Source: Halorussus limi
GTDB taxonomy: Archaea; Halobacteriota; Halobacteria; Halobacteriales; Haladaptataceae
Length of the DNA: 64,000 bases
Direction: 5' to 3'
NCBI RefSeq assembly: GCF_023238205.1
Contig: NZ_CP096659.1
Span: forward strand, 434,001 to 498,000
Shown: positions 36,302 to 45,319 of the stretch, in pieces
How the letters are laid out: every line of letters starts with the position of its first letter
Position numbering within the stretch: the first letter of the stretch is position 1
The notes under the pieces: generated by a model
Databases searched by the model: none
Told to the model about the DNA's origin: nothing
The model's input: the letters and a program-made list of their open reading frames with translations, nothing else
Program-made: the position numbers and the translations under genes

Positions 36302-37861
36302 ATGACAGCGGCCGCAGACTGCATCTTCACGAACGCGAACGTCCACACGCTCGACGACGCCGACAGCACCGCAACGGCGGTCGCGGTGCGCGACGGGGAG
36401 GTCGTCCGGGTCGGTGACGCCTACGAACTCGACTTCCTGAACGGCGTCGAGACGACGGAGATAGACCTCGGGGGTCGCGTGTTGCTCCCGGGCTTCATTG
36501 ACGCCCACACGCACCTCTCGCACCTCGGGCGCTCGCTGGTCTACGCCGACCTCGCCGAGGCCGACTCGCCCGACGACAGCGTGGCTCTGCTGGCCGAGTC
36601 GGCCGAAGAGGGCGAGCGGACCTCCGACGAGTGGATTCTGGGGTTCGGCTACGACGAGAGCACGTGGGCGGAGTCCCGGTATCTCACTCGCGAGGACTTG
36701 GACCGCGTCTCCGAGGAGCGACCGGTCGCGGCGTTCCGCGAGGACATGCACATCGCGGCGGTCAACTCGGCGGCGCTGGACCGCTACGCCGACGAGATGC
36801 CCGACGACGACGTGCGAACCGAGGGCGGCGACCCGACGGGCGTCGTCGTGGAGGAGGCGGTGGACGTAATCTACGAGGCCATCGAACCCGACGCCGACGA
36901 GATGCGCGAACTGCTGGAGGCGGCACAGCGCGAAGCCCACCGGAAGGGCGTCACGGGCGTCCACGACATGGTCCGCCAGTCGCGCGCCCCCGCGGTCTAC
37001 CGACGGATGGACCTCGACGGCGACCTCGCGCTCCGGGTCCGAATCAACTACTGGTCGGACCACCTCGACGCGCTCGTGGAGACCGGTCTCGCGACCGACC
37101 ACGGGAGCGAGTTCGTCCGGACCGGCGGCGTCAAGACCTTCACCGACGGAAGCCTCGGCGGCCGGACCGCGAAACTCTCGGAACCCTACGCCGACGCGGG
37201 CGACGGTCCGGACGACGCCACCGGCCAGTGGGTCGTCTCGCCCGAGGAGTTGCGGGACCTCGTGGCCGAGGCCGACGGCGAGGGATTCCAGTTGACCGCC
37301 CACGCCATCGGCGACGAGGCGGTCGAGGAAGTCCTCTCGGCCTACGAGGCGACCGGCGACCCCGGACGTGCGCGCCACCGAGTCGAACACGCCGAACTGA
37401 CCGACGACGAGAGCGTCGAGCGGTTCGCCGAGACCGGAGTCGTGGCGTCGGTTCAGCCGAACTTCCTCAAGTGGGCACGGGAGGGCGGACTCTACGACGA
37501 CCGACTCGGGTCGGAGCGCCGGAAGCGCTCGAACCGCTACGCCGACCTGCTGGACGCCGGCGCGCACCTCGCGTTCGGGAGCGACTGCATGCCGCTGGAC
37601 CCGCTGTTCGGCGTCCACCAGACCGTCAACGCGCCCGAGGAGCGCCAGCGCCTCCCGGTCACGGACGCGCTCCGGGCCTACACTCGGGGCGCGGCCTACG
37701 CCGGGTTCGACGAGGACCGACTGGGAACTATCGAGGCGGGCAAGAAGGCGGACTTCGTGGCGTTGGAGCGGTCGCCGTGGGAGCATCCCGAGGACATCGA
37801 GAACATCGACGTGGCGATGACCGTCGTGGACGGCGACGTGGTGTACGACGGACGAGACTGA
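36302..37861 (+). CDS. Amidohydrolase (YtcJ-like, imidazolonepropionase-related)
   Basis: A 519-residue metal-dependent hydrolase. The first metal motif is GFIDAHTHLSHLG (about 64-76). Further metal residues are in KTFTDGSLGGRT (about 279-290), LTAHAIGDEAV (about 326-336) and HRVEHAE (about 360-366), with GSDCMP near 424. The layout matches the amidohydrolase family 3 (YtcJ), whose members act on N-substituted formamides or related amides. The exact substrate is unknown. It stands as a single gene. Confidence 0.88.
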   Translation: MTAAADCIFTNANVHTLDDADSTATAVAVRDGEVVRVGDAYELDFLNGVETTEIDLGGRVLLPGFIDAHTHLSHLGRSLVYADLAEADSPDDSVALLAESAEEGERTSDEWILGFGYDESTWAESRYLTREDLDRVSEERPVAAFREDMHIAAVNSAALDRYADEMPDDDVRTEGGDPTGVVVEEAVDVIYEAIEPDADEMRELLEAAQREAHRKGVTGVHDMVRQSRAPAVYRRMDLDGDLALRVRINYWSDHLDALVETGLATDHGSEFVRTGGVKTFTDGSLGGRTAKLSEPYADAGDGPDDATGQWVVSPEELRDLVAEADGEGFQLTAHAIGDEAVEEVLSAYEATGDPGRARHRVEHAELTDDESVERFAETGVVASVQPNFLKWAREGGLYDDRLGSERRKRSNRYADLLDAGAHLAFGSDCMPLDPLFGVHQTVNAPEERQRLPVTDALRAYTRGAAYAGFDEDRLGTIEAGKKADFVALERSPWEHPEDIENIDVAMTVVDGDVVYDGRD

Positions 37862-37903
37862 GTTCGGTCTCCGCCCGGAGACGAGGCGATACGGTGCGCT
37901 CGG

Positions 37904-38236
37904 TCACCGGTCTACGAGAGTGCATTCGCGCTCGTCCCGGTTGTCGTACATCGTCCGGTACTCGTCGATTATCTCGTCGACTTCTCCTTCCATCCTGTCG
38001 CCGAGTCGCTGCATGATGAGGTCGGACGGCGCTTCGTCGCCGAGTTCGTCGAGGGCGCGGAGGGCGTTGATGGCGATGTCCGCCATCTCCTCGACGCATT
38101 CGTCCTCGTCCCAGTCGTCTGCGGCCATGTCTCGGATGTCGTTCTCGATGACGAACGTGACGTACTCGAAGCCGCCCTCCTGAAAGTCGTCTTCGTCACC
38201 CCACAGTTCGCGGATACGCGGGAGAACCTCGTTCAT
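37904..38236 (-). CDS. Small helical acidic protein, possibly MazG-like
   Basis: A 110-residue, strongly acidic protein with long helices. The pattern DECVEEMADIAINALRALDELG recalls the EE-x(n)-D metal-binding helices of MazG-like or all-alpha dNTP pyrophosphatases, and the segment EGGFEYVTFVIENDIRDMA precedes it. The rest of the MazG signature is not complete, so this is a weak assignment. It is a single gene between the amidohydrolase and nadA. Confidence 0.5.
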   Translation of the reverse strand: MNEVLPRIRELWGDEDDFQEGGFEYVTFVIENDIRDMAADDWDEDECVEEMADIAINALRALDELGDEAPSDLIMQRLGDRMEGEVDEIIDEYRTMYDNRDERECTLVDR

Positions 38237-38543
38237 GTCTCCGGGGTTTCGTAGCAGTTCAGTTACTGTTTTTGCTCCCGGGCGGCGTGGTGGTACGCGA
38301 CGCTCGGAACTGCTCTCGATGCGCTCTCGTTTTCGATTCCGTGACTTTCGCGCTCGATTGTTTGCACTTCCTTTCCACTACCCGGTGATAAACGAAGGTA
38401 ATTTAAGTTCAGTTACGTCTTTCGTCGTCATTATTCCGTACGGGGGACATCAGAGAACCAAATCGGGTTCACAGGAGGAATATGAAGAGGAAATATTTTC
38501 AACAGTGGCTACCGAAGCCTATCATAATCGTAGGTGGTCAACT
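38237..38543. other. nadA upstream region with TATA and short overlapping ORF
   Basis: A TATA-like ATTTAAG at about 38401-38407 lies roughly 140 bases before the likely nadA start, so a leader of about 110 bases is possible. Within it, ATG 38482 follows an AGGAGG (38473-38478) and opens a 33-codon ORF (to TGA 38581-38583) out of frame with nadA and overlapping its start. Function is unknown. Base composition is lower in GC than in nadA. Confidence 0.4.
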
Positions 38544-39677
38544 GTGCCAAAAATGGAAACGGCGGACATCGAGACCGACCTGAGTCTCTTCAAATACGAC
38601 AACCTCGAACAGTTGCCCGAAGCGTACCGGGAACTGGACGAGGACGAACGGACCGAGCGCATCGAGGCGGCAAAGCGGGAGTTGGGCGACGACCTCGTAA
38701 TCTTAGGCCACAACTATCAGCGCCGGGAAATCGTCGAACACGCCGACTTCGTCGGCGACTCCTACCAGTTGAGCGTCGAGGCGGCCGAGGCCGACGCCGA
38801 GTACGTGGTGTTCGGCGGGGTGACGTTCATGGCCGAGTCGGCCGACATCATCACCGACGACGACCAGACCGTGATTCTGCCGTCGATGGAGGCCTCCTGT
38901 CCGATGGCCGGGATGGCCGAGGCCCTGCAGGTGGACGCGGCGTGGGCCGAGATAACCGCGGCCGCGCCCGACGCCGACATCGTGCCCGTCACGTACATGA
39001 ACTCCTACGCCGACCTGAAGGCCTTCTGCGCCGAGCAGGGCGGCGCGGTCTGCACCTCCTCGAACGCCCACGAGGTGTTCGAGTGGGCGTTCGACCGAGG
39101 CGACAAAGTCCTCTTCCTCCCCGACAAGCACCTCGGGGAGAACACCGCCCACCGCCTCGGCATGGCGGACTCCGTCGCCGAGTGGGACCCGTGGGACCCC
39201 GAGGGCAAGTCGGCCGCGGAGGTCGCCGAGAGCGACATCGTTCTGTGGGACGGCTACTGTCAGGTCCACGAGCGGTTCCGCGTGGACCACGTCGAGCGGA
39301 TTCGAGACGAGTATCCCGACGCCAAGGTCGTCGTCCACCCCGAGTGTCGGCGAGAAGTCGTGGAGGCCGCCGACAGGGCCGGTTCGACCGCGACCATCAC
39401 GCGGACTATCGAGGAGGCCGACCCCGGCGAGACGTGGGCCATCGGCACCGAGATTCACCTCACGAACCACCTCCAGCGGTGGCACCCCGAGGTGAACGTC
39501 GTGCCGCTCTGCGGCGAGGCGTGCATGGACTGCAACGCGATGCGCCAGATAGACCCCAACTACCTGACGTGGGTGCTGGAGGAACTGGTCGCGGGCCGCG
39601 AGCGCAACGTCATCGAGGTCGCGCCGCGGGAGGCCGAACTGGCGAACGTGGCGATGGAGCGCATGCTCGAAATATGA
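38544..39677 (+). CDS. nadA: Quinolinate synthase
   Basis: An iron-sulfur enzyme that condenses iminoaspartate with dihydroxyacetone phosphate in NAD synthesis. Of about 377 residues, the motif LGHNYQRREIVEHADFVGDS (about 53-72) is clear, and three conserved cysteines in ASCPMAG, HPECRR and CGEACMDCNAM ligate the 4Fe-4S cluster. The GTG at 38544 has a GGTGG ribosome site; the ATG at 38553 (three codons on) is the alternative. The TGA overlaps the nadB ATG by four bases. Confidence 0.95.
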   Translation: MPKMETADIETDLSLFKYDNLEQLPEAYRELDEDERTERIEAAKRELGDDLVILGHNYQRREIVEHADFVGDSYQLSVEAAEADAEYVVFGGVTFMAESADIITDDDQTVILPSMEASCPMAGMAEALQVDAAWAEITAAAPDADIVPVTYMNSYADLKAFCAEQGGAVCTSSNAHEVFEWAFDRGDKVLFLPDKHLGENTAHRLGMADSVAEWDPWDPEGKSAAEVAESDIVLWDGYCQVHERFRVDHVERIRDEYPDAKVVVHPECRREVVEAADRAGSTATITRTIEEADPGETWAIGTEIHLTNHLQRWHPEVNVVPLCGEACMDCNAMRQIDPNYLTWVLEELVAGRERNVIEVAPREAELANVAMERMLEI

Positions 39678-41266
39678 CCGGGGAAATCTCGACCGAGACC
39701 GACGTTCTCGTCGTGGGGAGCGGCGTCGCGGGGTGTGCGACCGCGCTCTCGGCCGCACGCGAGGGCGCGGAGGTGCTGGTCGTCACGAAGGCGTCCCGGC
39801 CCGAGCAGACCACATCCCACTGGGCGCAGGGCGGGGTCGCCACGACGCGCTCGGACCCCGACGCCTTCGAGCGAGACATCCTCGACGCCAGCGCCGGGAC
39901 CGCCGACCCCGAAGCGGTCGAGGTACTCGTCGAGGAGGCGCGCCACGCCGTCGAGGACGTGTTGGTCGAGACGCTGGACGTGCCGTTCGACCGCGCGGAC
40001 GTAGCGGAGGAGGCGGACGAGGCGGATGGGGCGGACGCGAGCGCGGGGGGACCCGACTTCGACTACGGCCGGGAGGCCGCCCACTCTGAGTCGCGCATCC
40101 TCCACGTCGACGCCAGCACGGGCAAGCACGTCCTCGGGCCGTTCCTGAACTACCTTGACGACCACGAGCGCGTGACGATTTGGGAAGACACCGCCGCGCT
40201 CGACCTGATTACCCGCGAGGGCCGAGTACACGGGGCAATCGTGGACGGGGGCCGAGACGACGCGACCGACCCCGAACCCGTCTTCGCGGGCGCGACGGTC
40301 CTCGCCACGGGCGGCATCGGCGCGCTCTACGGAACGTCCACCAACCCCGAGACCGCGACCGGGGACGGCATCGCCATGGCCGCGCTCGCGGGTGTGACGG
40401 TCGAGGACATGGCCTACGTGCAGTTCCACCCGACCGCGTACTCGGGCGAGGACCCCTTCCTCGTCAGCGAGGCGGTCCGCGGAGAGGGCGCGGTCCTCCG
40501 GAACGGAGAGGGCGAGCGGTTCATGCCGGACTACCACGAGGACGCCGAACTCGCACCCCGCGACGTGGTCGCTCGCGCCGTCGCCGACGAACGCGAGGCG
40601 ACCGGCGAGGTCCGACTGGACGTGAGTCCGCTCGACTTCGCCGAGGCGTTCCCGGACCTCGCGGCGAAGTGCGAGGAGCGCGGCGTGGACTGGCGCGAGG
40701 GGATTCCGGTCGAACCGAGCGAACACTTCCTCTGTGGCGGTATCGCGGTTGACGACCGCAGCCGGACCGACCTCGACCGCCTGTTCGCGGTCGGCGAGTG
40801 CGCCCGGACCGGCGTCCACGGCGCGAACCGCCTCGCCTCCACGAGTCTGCTGGAGGGTCTGGTCTGGGGCCTGCGCGCCGGCGAGACCGCGGCAGGATTC
40901 TCGCCCGAGCGCGTCGAAGCGCCCGACCTGCGCGACAGCGACCCGGACCTCCCCGCGGGGTTCGCCCGCGAGAAGTTCGCCCGCCTGCGCCGGGTGATGG
41001 ACGAGTACGTCGGCCTGCGCCGGACGCCCGAGGGGCTGCGGCGAGCGACCGCGGTCCTCCGGCGACTCAAGGGCGAGGTGGACGCCTACACTCGGACCCG
41101 GACGAGTCGGAGCCTCTACGAGTTACGGAACGCCAGCGTGGTCGCCCTGCTGGTCGCCCGCGAGGCGACGGAGGCCGAACCGGTGGGCTGTCACGCGCTG
41201 GCGGACGAAGCGCCGGAGACGGACGACGCCGACCCCGAGGAGGTCGATGCCCGTGCGACCGACTGA
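39674..41266 (+). CDS. nadB: L-aspartate oxidase
   Basis: A 530-residue FAD enzyme that makes iminoaspartate for NadA. The FAD-binding GSGVAGCATALSAAREGAEV is at about 16-35. TTSHWAQGGVA, the family's substrate region, and GARLASTSLLEGLVWG-like residues (GANRLASTSLLEGLVWG, about 389-405) are seen. A poorly conserved acidic insert lies at about 112-130. It overlaps nadA by four bases and nadC by 20 bases. Confidence 0.95.
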   Translation: MTGEISTETDVLVVGSGVAGCATALSAAREGAEVLVVTKASRPEQTTSHWAQGGVATTRSDPDAFERDILDASAGTADPEAVEVLVEEARHAVEDVLVETLDVPFDRADVAEEADEADGADASAGGPDFDYGREAAHSESRILHVDASTGKHVLGPFLNYLDDHERVTIWEDTAALDLITREGRVHGAIVDGGRDDATDPEPVFAGATVLATGGIGALYGTSTNPETATGDGIAMAALAGVTVEDMAYVQFHPTAYSGEDPFLVSEAVRGEGAVLRNGEGERFMPDYHEDAELAPRDVVARAVADEREATGEVRLDVSPLDFAEAFPDLAAKCEERGVDWREGIPVEPSEHFLCGGIAVDDRSRTDLDRLFAVGECARTGVHGANRLASTSLLEGLVWGLRAGETAAGFSPERVEAPDLRDSDPDLPAGFAREKFARLRRVMDEYVGLRRTPEGLRRATAVLRRLKGEVDAYTRTRTSRSLYELRNASVVALLVAREATEAEPVGCHALADEAPETDDADPEEVDARATD

Positions 41267-42065
41267 CCGGAAAGTCGAGGACTGGCTTCGTGAAGACGTG
41301 GGACACCGTGACGTGACCAACCACGTTCCCGGCGAGACGACGGGGCGACTCGTCGCAAAGCAGTCGGGCGTCGCCGCCGGACTCGACGCCGCCAGCGCGG
41401 TCTTCGACTACCTCGACGCGGAGTGCGAGACGACGGTCGAGGCGGGCGACCGGATTTCGCCCGGCGACGTCCTCCTCGAAGTCGAGGGGCCGGCCGAGGC
41501 GGTCCTCCGGGGGGAGCGCGTGGCGGTCAACGTCGCGGGCCACGCGTCGGGCGTCGCCACCGCGACCCGGCGAGCGGTCGAGGCGGCCCGCGAGGTCAGC
41601 GACGACGTGGCGATTGCCGGGACGCGGAAGACCACGCCCGGTCTGCGCGGCGTCGAGAAGCGCGCCATCGCGGCGGGCGGCGGCGACACCCACCGCCTCA
41701 CCCTCTCGGGGATGGTGATGGTCAAGGACAACCACGTCGCCGAGATGGGACTGGAGCGCGCGGTCCGCCGCTTCCGCGAGGAGAAGTCGTTCGCGACCAA
41801 AATCGAGGTGGAGGTCGAGCGACCGAGGGACGCGGTTCGTGCCGCCGAGGCCGGGGCCGACGTCGTCCTGCTCGACAACATGACCCCCGACGAAGTCCGG
41901 GAGGGAGTCGAGACGCTCCCCGACGGCGTGCTGGCCGAGGCGAGCGGCGGTATCGACCGTTCGGATATCCCGGAGTACGCGGCCACCGGAGTAGACGTGA
42001 TTTCGATGGGGTCGCTGACCCACTCGGCCGACTCGCTGGACCTGTCGTTCCGGACCGGGGAGTGA
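41247..42065 (+). CDS. nadC: Nicotinate-nucleotide pyrophosphorylase (carboxylating)
   Basis: A 272-residue enzyme that converts quinolinate and PRPP to nicotinate mononucleotide. ETTGRLVAKQSGVAAGLD at the start, TRKTTPGLRGVEKRAIAAGGG (first part about 134-146), DNHVAE and IEVEVERP, and LLDNMTPDEVRE with EASGGI near the end are all NadC signatures. It completes the nadA-nadB-nadC operon. NAD kinase is encoded separately at 53255. Confidence 0.96.
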   Translation: MPVRPTDRKVEDWLREDVGHRDVTNHVPGETTGRLVAKQSGVAAGLDAASAVFDYLDAECETTVEAGDRISPGDVLLEVEGPAEAVLRGERVAVNVAGHASGVATATRRAVEAAREVSDDVAIAGTRKTTPGLRGVEKRAIAAGGGDTHRLTLSGMVMVKDNHVAEMGLERAVRRFREEKSFATKIEVEVERPRDAVRAAEAGADVVLLDNMTPDEVREGVETLPDGVLAEASGGIDRSDIPEYAATGVDVISMGSLTHSADSLDLSFRTGE

Positions 42066-42068
42066 GAG

Positions 42069-42230
42069 TTACTCGGGGTCCTCGTCCGGACCGCGCAACT
42101 CGGCGTCGGGCGCGTCGTCCGGCGAGCGGTACAGGTTGACGACGAGACCGACGACGAACGCCAGCAGACCAGTCGCGGCTATCCAGAGCACGTTCGGATG
42201 CTCGAAACCGAGGTGAAGCGGCGGGAACAT
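42069..42230 (-). CDS. Small membrane protein (53 residues)
   Basis: A short minus-strand gene starting at ATG 42228-42230. The product has a short polar start, one membrane helix (about 14-33, NVLWIAATGLLAFVVGLVV) and an acidic tail. Similar single-pass proteins with acidic tails are common in haloarchaea. Convergent with nadC, with three bases between stop codons. Function unknown. Confidence 0.55.
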   Translation of the reverse strand: MFPPLHLGFEHPNVLWIAATGLLAFVVGLVVNLYRSPDDAPDAELRGPDEDPE

Positions 42231-42393
42231 ACCGTGTTCTTCGGACTCGCCGAACCAAATGCGTTCGGACTTGGACCGAAGGCTGCTAGCTGGATTACCG
42301 TTTAGAGAGTCGGAGCTTATAACCCCGGACTTACTAACTCTATTAATGAGGGAGAAAATAATAAAGCGGGGTGAACAGACTGTTCGTACTATT

Positions 42394-43221
42394 CTACTGT
42401 TGCCACGGATTGTTGTGGGCTAGACTATTACTGATTTCGTGTTCTCCGCCCATGTGAACGTCCGGAATGAACGCAACGTCCGTGGTTGACGACGCGGAGG
42501 CGTTGTAGCTGTTGGCGACGACGCCGTTGATCTGCGGCGAGTAGCCCGCGTCCCAGTCGATGTATCCGTCTTTAGCACAGACCGTGTAGTTTCGACCGGT
42601 GTACAGTGAAAGGATAGCTGTCGCCGCGATGGCCGCCAGCGAACTGAGAATACCGCCGACGATGCCGGTTCCGAGGTAGTACACAACGAGGGCACCGATA
42701 GCCTCCGTAATAGTTGCTTTCCCGAGAACGTCGGCAGTCGCGCTCAGAGTGAAGGTGACACCGTTGTACTGGTGATTGTAGCCGTTGTCAGTCTTGCAAT
42801 CGCCGATAGTACGGTCGATTTCCTTCGACTGTTCGACGACCGATACGCCTGCACCTTGGGTCGTCACGTCCTGCATTCCGACGTTCTGGGTCTGGACGCC
42901 CGACCACTCGACATCGACGGTCTTCGTGTCCGAGGCGGAAATCGACTCTATGTCAGCGGCACTACCAAGGGGAGTCTTGGTAACTTGGCCACCCTTCGAT
43001 TCGTCGACTCGGTAGAGGCTGATTTTGTTCCTGCTCTCGACTGCGTAGAGACCGGACTGGTTGTCCTCGGCGAGTACCGAAAACTCAGGCACGTTCGCGT
43101 TGACCTTCGTTCCTTCTTGTTTCGATTCCTTCGCAAAAGCCGTCCCGGTGAAACAAGTGCCACCGATAGCGAGCCCAGCTGTTTTTAACATTGTACGTCT
43201 AGTTGGATTATCCTCTATCAT
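42394..43221 (-). CDS. Tat-secreted protein with hydrophobic core segment (halocin-like layout)
   Basis: The 275-residue protein opens with a Tat signal (NPTRRTMLKTAGLAIGG, cleavage likely after TAFA at about 29). The mature part has a polar N-terminal domain (to about 160), a glycine-rich hydrophobic stretch of about 40 residues (IGALVVYYLGTGIVGGILSS onward) and a C-terminal part with YTVCAKDGYIDWDAGY. Two mature cysteines are present. The layout is reminiscent of halocin H4 (Tat signal, long hydrophobic segment), but no sequence identity is claimed. AT-rich surroundings and a divergent membrane gene suggest an accessory pair. Confidence 0.6.
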   Translation of the reverse strand: MIEDNPTRRTMLKTAGLAIGGTCFTGTAFAKESKQEGTKVNANVPEFSVLAEDNQSGLYAVESRNKISLYRVDESKGGQVTKTPLGSAADIESISASDTKTVDVEWSGVQTQNVGMQDVTTQGAGVSVVEQSKEIDRTIGDCKTDNGYNHQYNGVTFTLSATADVLGKATITEAIGALVVYYLGTGIVGGILSSLAAIAATAILSLYTGRNYTVCAKDGYIDWDAGYSPQINGVVANSYNASASSTTDVAFIPDVHMGGEHEISNSLAHNNPWQQ

Positions 43222-43317
43222 GAAAGATTACTATCAAATAGAGAGGTAATAAATGTTCCTATAATATGTATTATATATGGGGGAAGAAATTTATTCCCTC
43301 AATCCGTATATGGCGAT

Positions 43318-43641
43318 ATGGCAGACCGAGATGTCGTCCTGTCGTTTCTCCTGAGCATCGGACTGATACTGTTCGGGAATTACTACGTATGGAGTACTTC
43401 TCAATCCCTCTCAGTACGTTACTTATTTGTAACGGCGGGCGTTCTCCTCGTCTCCATAGCCATCTGCTATCGACTAGGGTTTTACACGAAGCGCCCACAG
43501 TTTGCACCCATTACGCCAATCCCAGTACTCCTGATAATAGTGTTCGCAGACCTTGAAAGCGGTAACGAAGCCGTCGCATCAATCGTCGTCGGAAGCGGAC
43601 TCGCCGGACTCCTCGCGCTATCGGTTCTGTATCTAAAGTGA
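43318..43641 (+). CDS. Small membrane protein divergent to the Tat-secreted protein gene
   Basis: A 107-residue protein with four hydrophobic helices (about 6-26, 33-52, 61-80, 85-105) and little else. No family recognised. It shares a 96-base AT-rich promoter region with the secreted-protein gene. It could be an immunity or accessory protein for that product (inference). Base composition differs from the flanking nadC and gpmI. Confidence 0.55.
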   Translation: MADRDVVLSFLLSIGLILFGNYYVWSTSQSLSVRYLFVTAGVLLVSIAICYRLGFYTKRPQFAPITPIPVLLIIVFADLESGNEAVASIVVGSGLAGLLALSVLYLK

Positions 43642-43650
43642 GCCCTCCCG

Positions 43651-45165
43651 TTACAGCAAACTCTCGCCCGTCATCGCCTCGGGTTGCTCTAGACCGACGA
43701 GCGAGAGCATCGTCGGCGCGATGTCGCAGAGCGACCCGCCCCCGCGGACCCGTTTACCCCCGCTGTCGGCCTCGGGGGACAGGTAGACGAACGGGACCAG
43801 ATTGTAGGTGTGGGCGGTGTGAGGGTCCTCCGGGGTGCCCATGTCGTCTGCGTTGCCGTGGTCGGCGGTCACGAGGACGTGGCCGCCCGCGGCCGTGACC
43901 GCCTCGCCCAGTCGGCCGAGTTGCGCGTCCACGGCCTCGACCGCTTCGACCGCGGCGTCGAAGTCCCCCGTGTGGCCCACCATGTCGGGGTTCGCGTAGT
44001 TGAGGACCAGCACGTCCGGGTCGTCGCTCTCGACGGTGTCGATGGCGGTGTCCGTGACCTCCGCGGCGCTCATCTCGGGTCGCTGGTCGTAGGTCGGCAC
44101 GTCGGGCGACTCCACGATTTTCCGGACCTCGCCGTCGAACTCGACTTCCCGGCCGCCGTTCAGGAAGTAGGTCACGTGGGCGTACTTCTCGGACTCTGCG
44201 ATGCGCAGTTGCGTGAGACCGTTCGCCGCGAGGACTTCGCCGAGCGTGTCCTCCGGTTGGTGAGGCGGGAAGGCGACCGGGAGGTCGAACTCCGCGTCGT
44301 ACTGGGTCATCGTCGCCAGCAGAACCTCGGGCGGCGAGGTGTCGAACTCCCAGACGGGGTCGATGTCGGCGACCATGCGGGTCAACTGGCGCGCGCGGTC
44401 CGACCGGAAGTTGAAGAAGACGGCGGCGTCGCCGTCTGCCATCGCGGGGCCGCCCTCCACGAGGGTCGGTTCCACGAACTCGTCGGTCGTGTCTCGCTCG
44501 TAGCTCTCCTCGACCGCCTCGACCGCCGACGCGGCCGAGTGCTCGGCTTCTCGGTTCACGATGGCGTCGTACGCGCGCCGGGTGCGCTCCCAGTTCTGGT
44601 CGCGGTCCATCGCGTAGTAGCGCCCGGAGACGGTCGCCACGTCGCCGGTCCCCTCCCGGTCGATTACCTCCTGCAGTTCGCCGAGGAACTCTGCCCCGCT
44701 CTCGGGCGGGGTGTCCCGGCCGTCGGTGAACGCGTGCGTGACCGCGTCGACTCCTCGCTCGGCGGCCAACTCGATGAGGGCGTAGAGGTGCTTCTGGTCG
44801 GAGTGGACGCCGCCCTCGCTCACGAGGCCCATGAAGTGGACCGTGCCGTCGTTGTCCCGCGCGTACTCGAACGCCGACGCGATGGCGTCGTTCTCGCCCA
44901 GTTCGCCGTTCTCGATTGCGTCGGAGATGCGGGTGTACTCCTGTTTTACCACCCGGCCCGCGCCGATGTTGAGGTGGCCGACCTCGCTGTTGCCCATCTG
45001 GCCCTCGGGCAGGCCGACCCGTCGCCCGGTCACGTCGAGGGTGCCGTACGCGCCCGACTCGGCGTACCGGTCGAAGTTCGGCGTGTCGGCGGCTTCGATG
45101 GCGTTCCGTCCACCGTCTTCGCTTCCGAGTCCCCACCCGTCGAGAACGATGAGCGCGGCTTTCAT
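43651..45165 (-). CDS. gpmI: 2,3-bisphosphoglycerate-independent phosphoglycerate mutase
   Basis: A 504-residue glycolytic/gluconeogenic enzyme with two Mn ions. LIVLDGWGLGSEDGGRNAI (start) and GQMGNSEVGHLNIGAGR (about 54-70, with the catalytic Ser) are seen. HTHAFTDGRDTPP-like residues VTHAFTDGRDTPP and VTADHGNADDM and DPHTAHTYNLVP are metal and substrate ligands. It interconverts 3- and 2-phosphoglycerate. Confidence 0.96.
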   Translation of the reverse strand: MKAALIVLDGWGLGSEDGGRNAIEAADTPNFDRYAESGAYGTLDVTGRRVGLPEGQMGNSEVGHLNIGAGRVVKQEYTRISDAIENGELGENDAIASAFEYARDNDGTVHFMGLVSEGGVHSDQKHLYALIELAAERGVDAVTHAFTDGRDTPPESGAEFLGELQEVIDREGTGDVATVSGRYYAMDRDQNWERTRRAYDAIVNREAEHSAASAVEAVEESYERDTTDEFVEPTLVEGGPAMADGDAAVFFNFRSDRARQLTRMVADIDPVWEFDTSPPEVLLATMTQYDAEFDLPVAFPPHQPEDTLGEVLAANGLTQLRIAESEKYAHVTYFLNGGREVEFDGEVRKIVESPDVPTYDQRPEMSAAEVTDTAIDTVESDDPDVLVLNYANPDMVGHTGDFDAAVEAVEAVDAQLGRLGEAVTAAGGHVLVTADHGNADDMGTPEDPHTAHTYNLVPFVYLSPEADSGGKRVRGGGSLCDIAPTMLSLVGLEQPEAMTGESLL

Positions 45166-45319
45166 GCGCGAAGGCAGGGCGTCGCGTCCTAACTACTCTT
45201 CGGCTTCGGCGGACGCCGAACCGAGTCGGGGTTCCCCGGACCGCCGGCGAATCGATGCCGCGAACGAAGCGGGTGGTCGAACCCAATCCTTTTCGTGAGG
45301 AGGCGAGAACCAACGCCCC

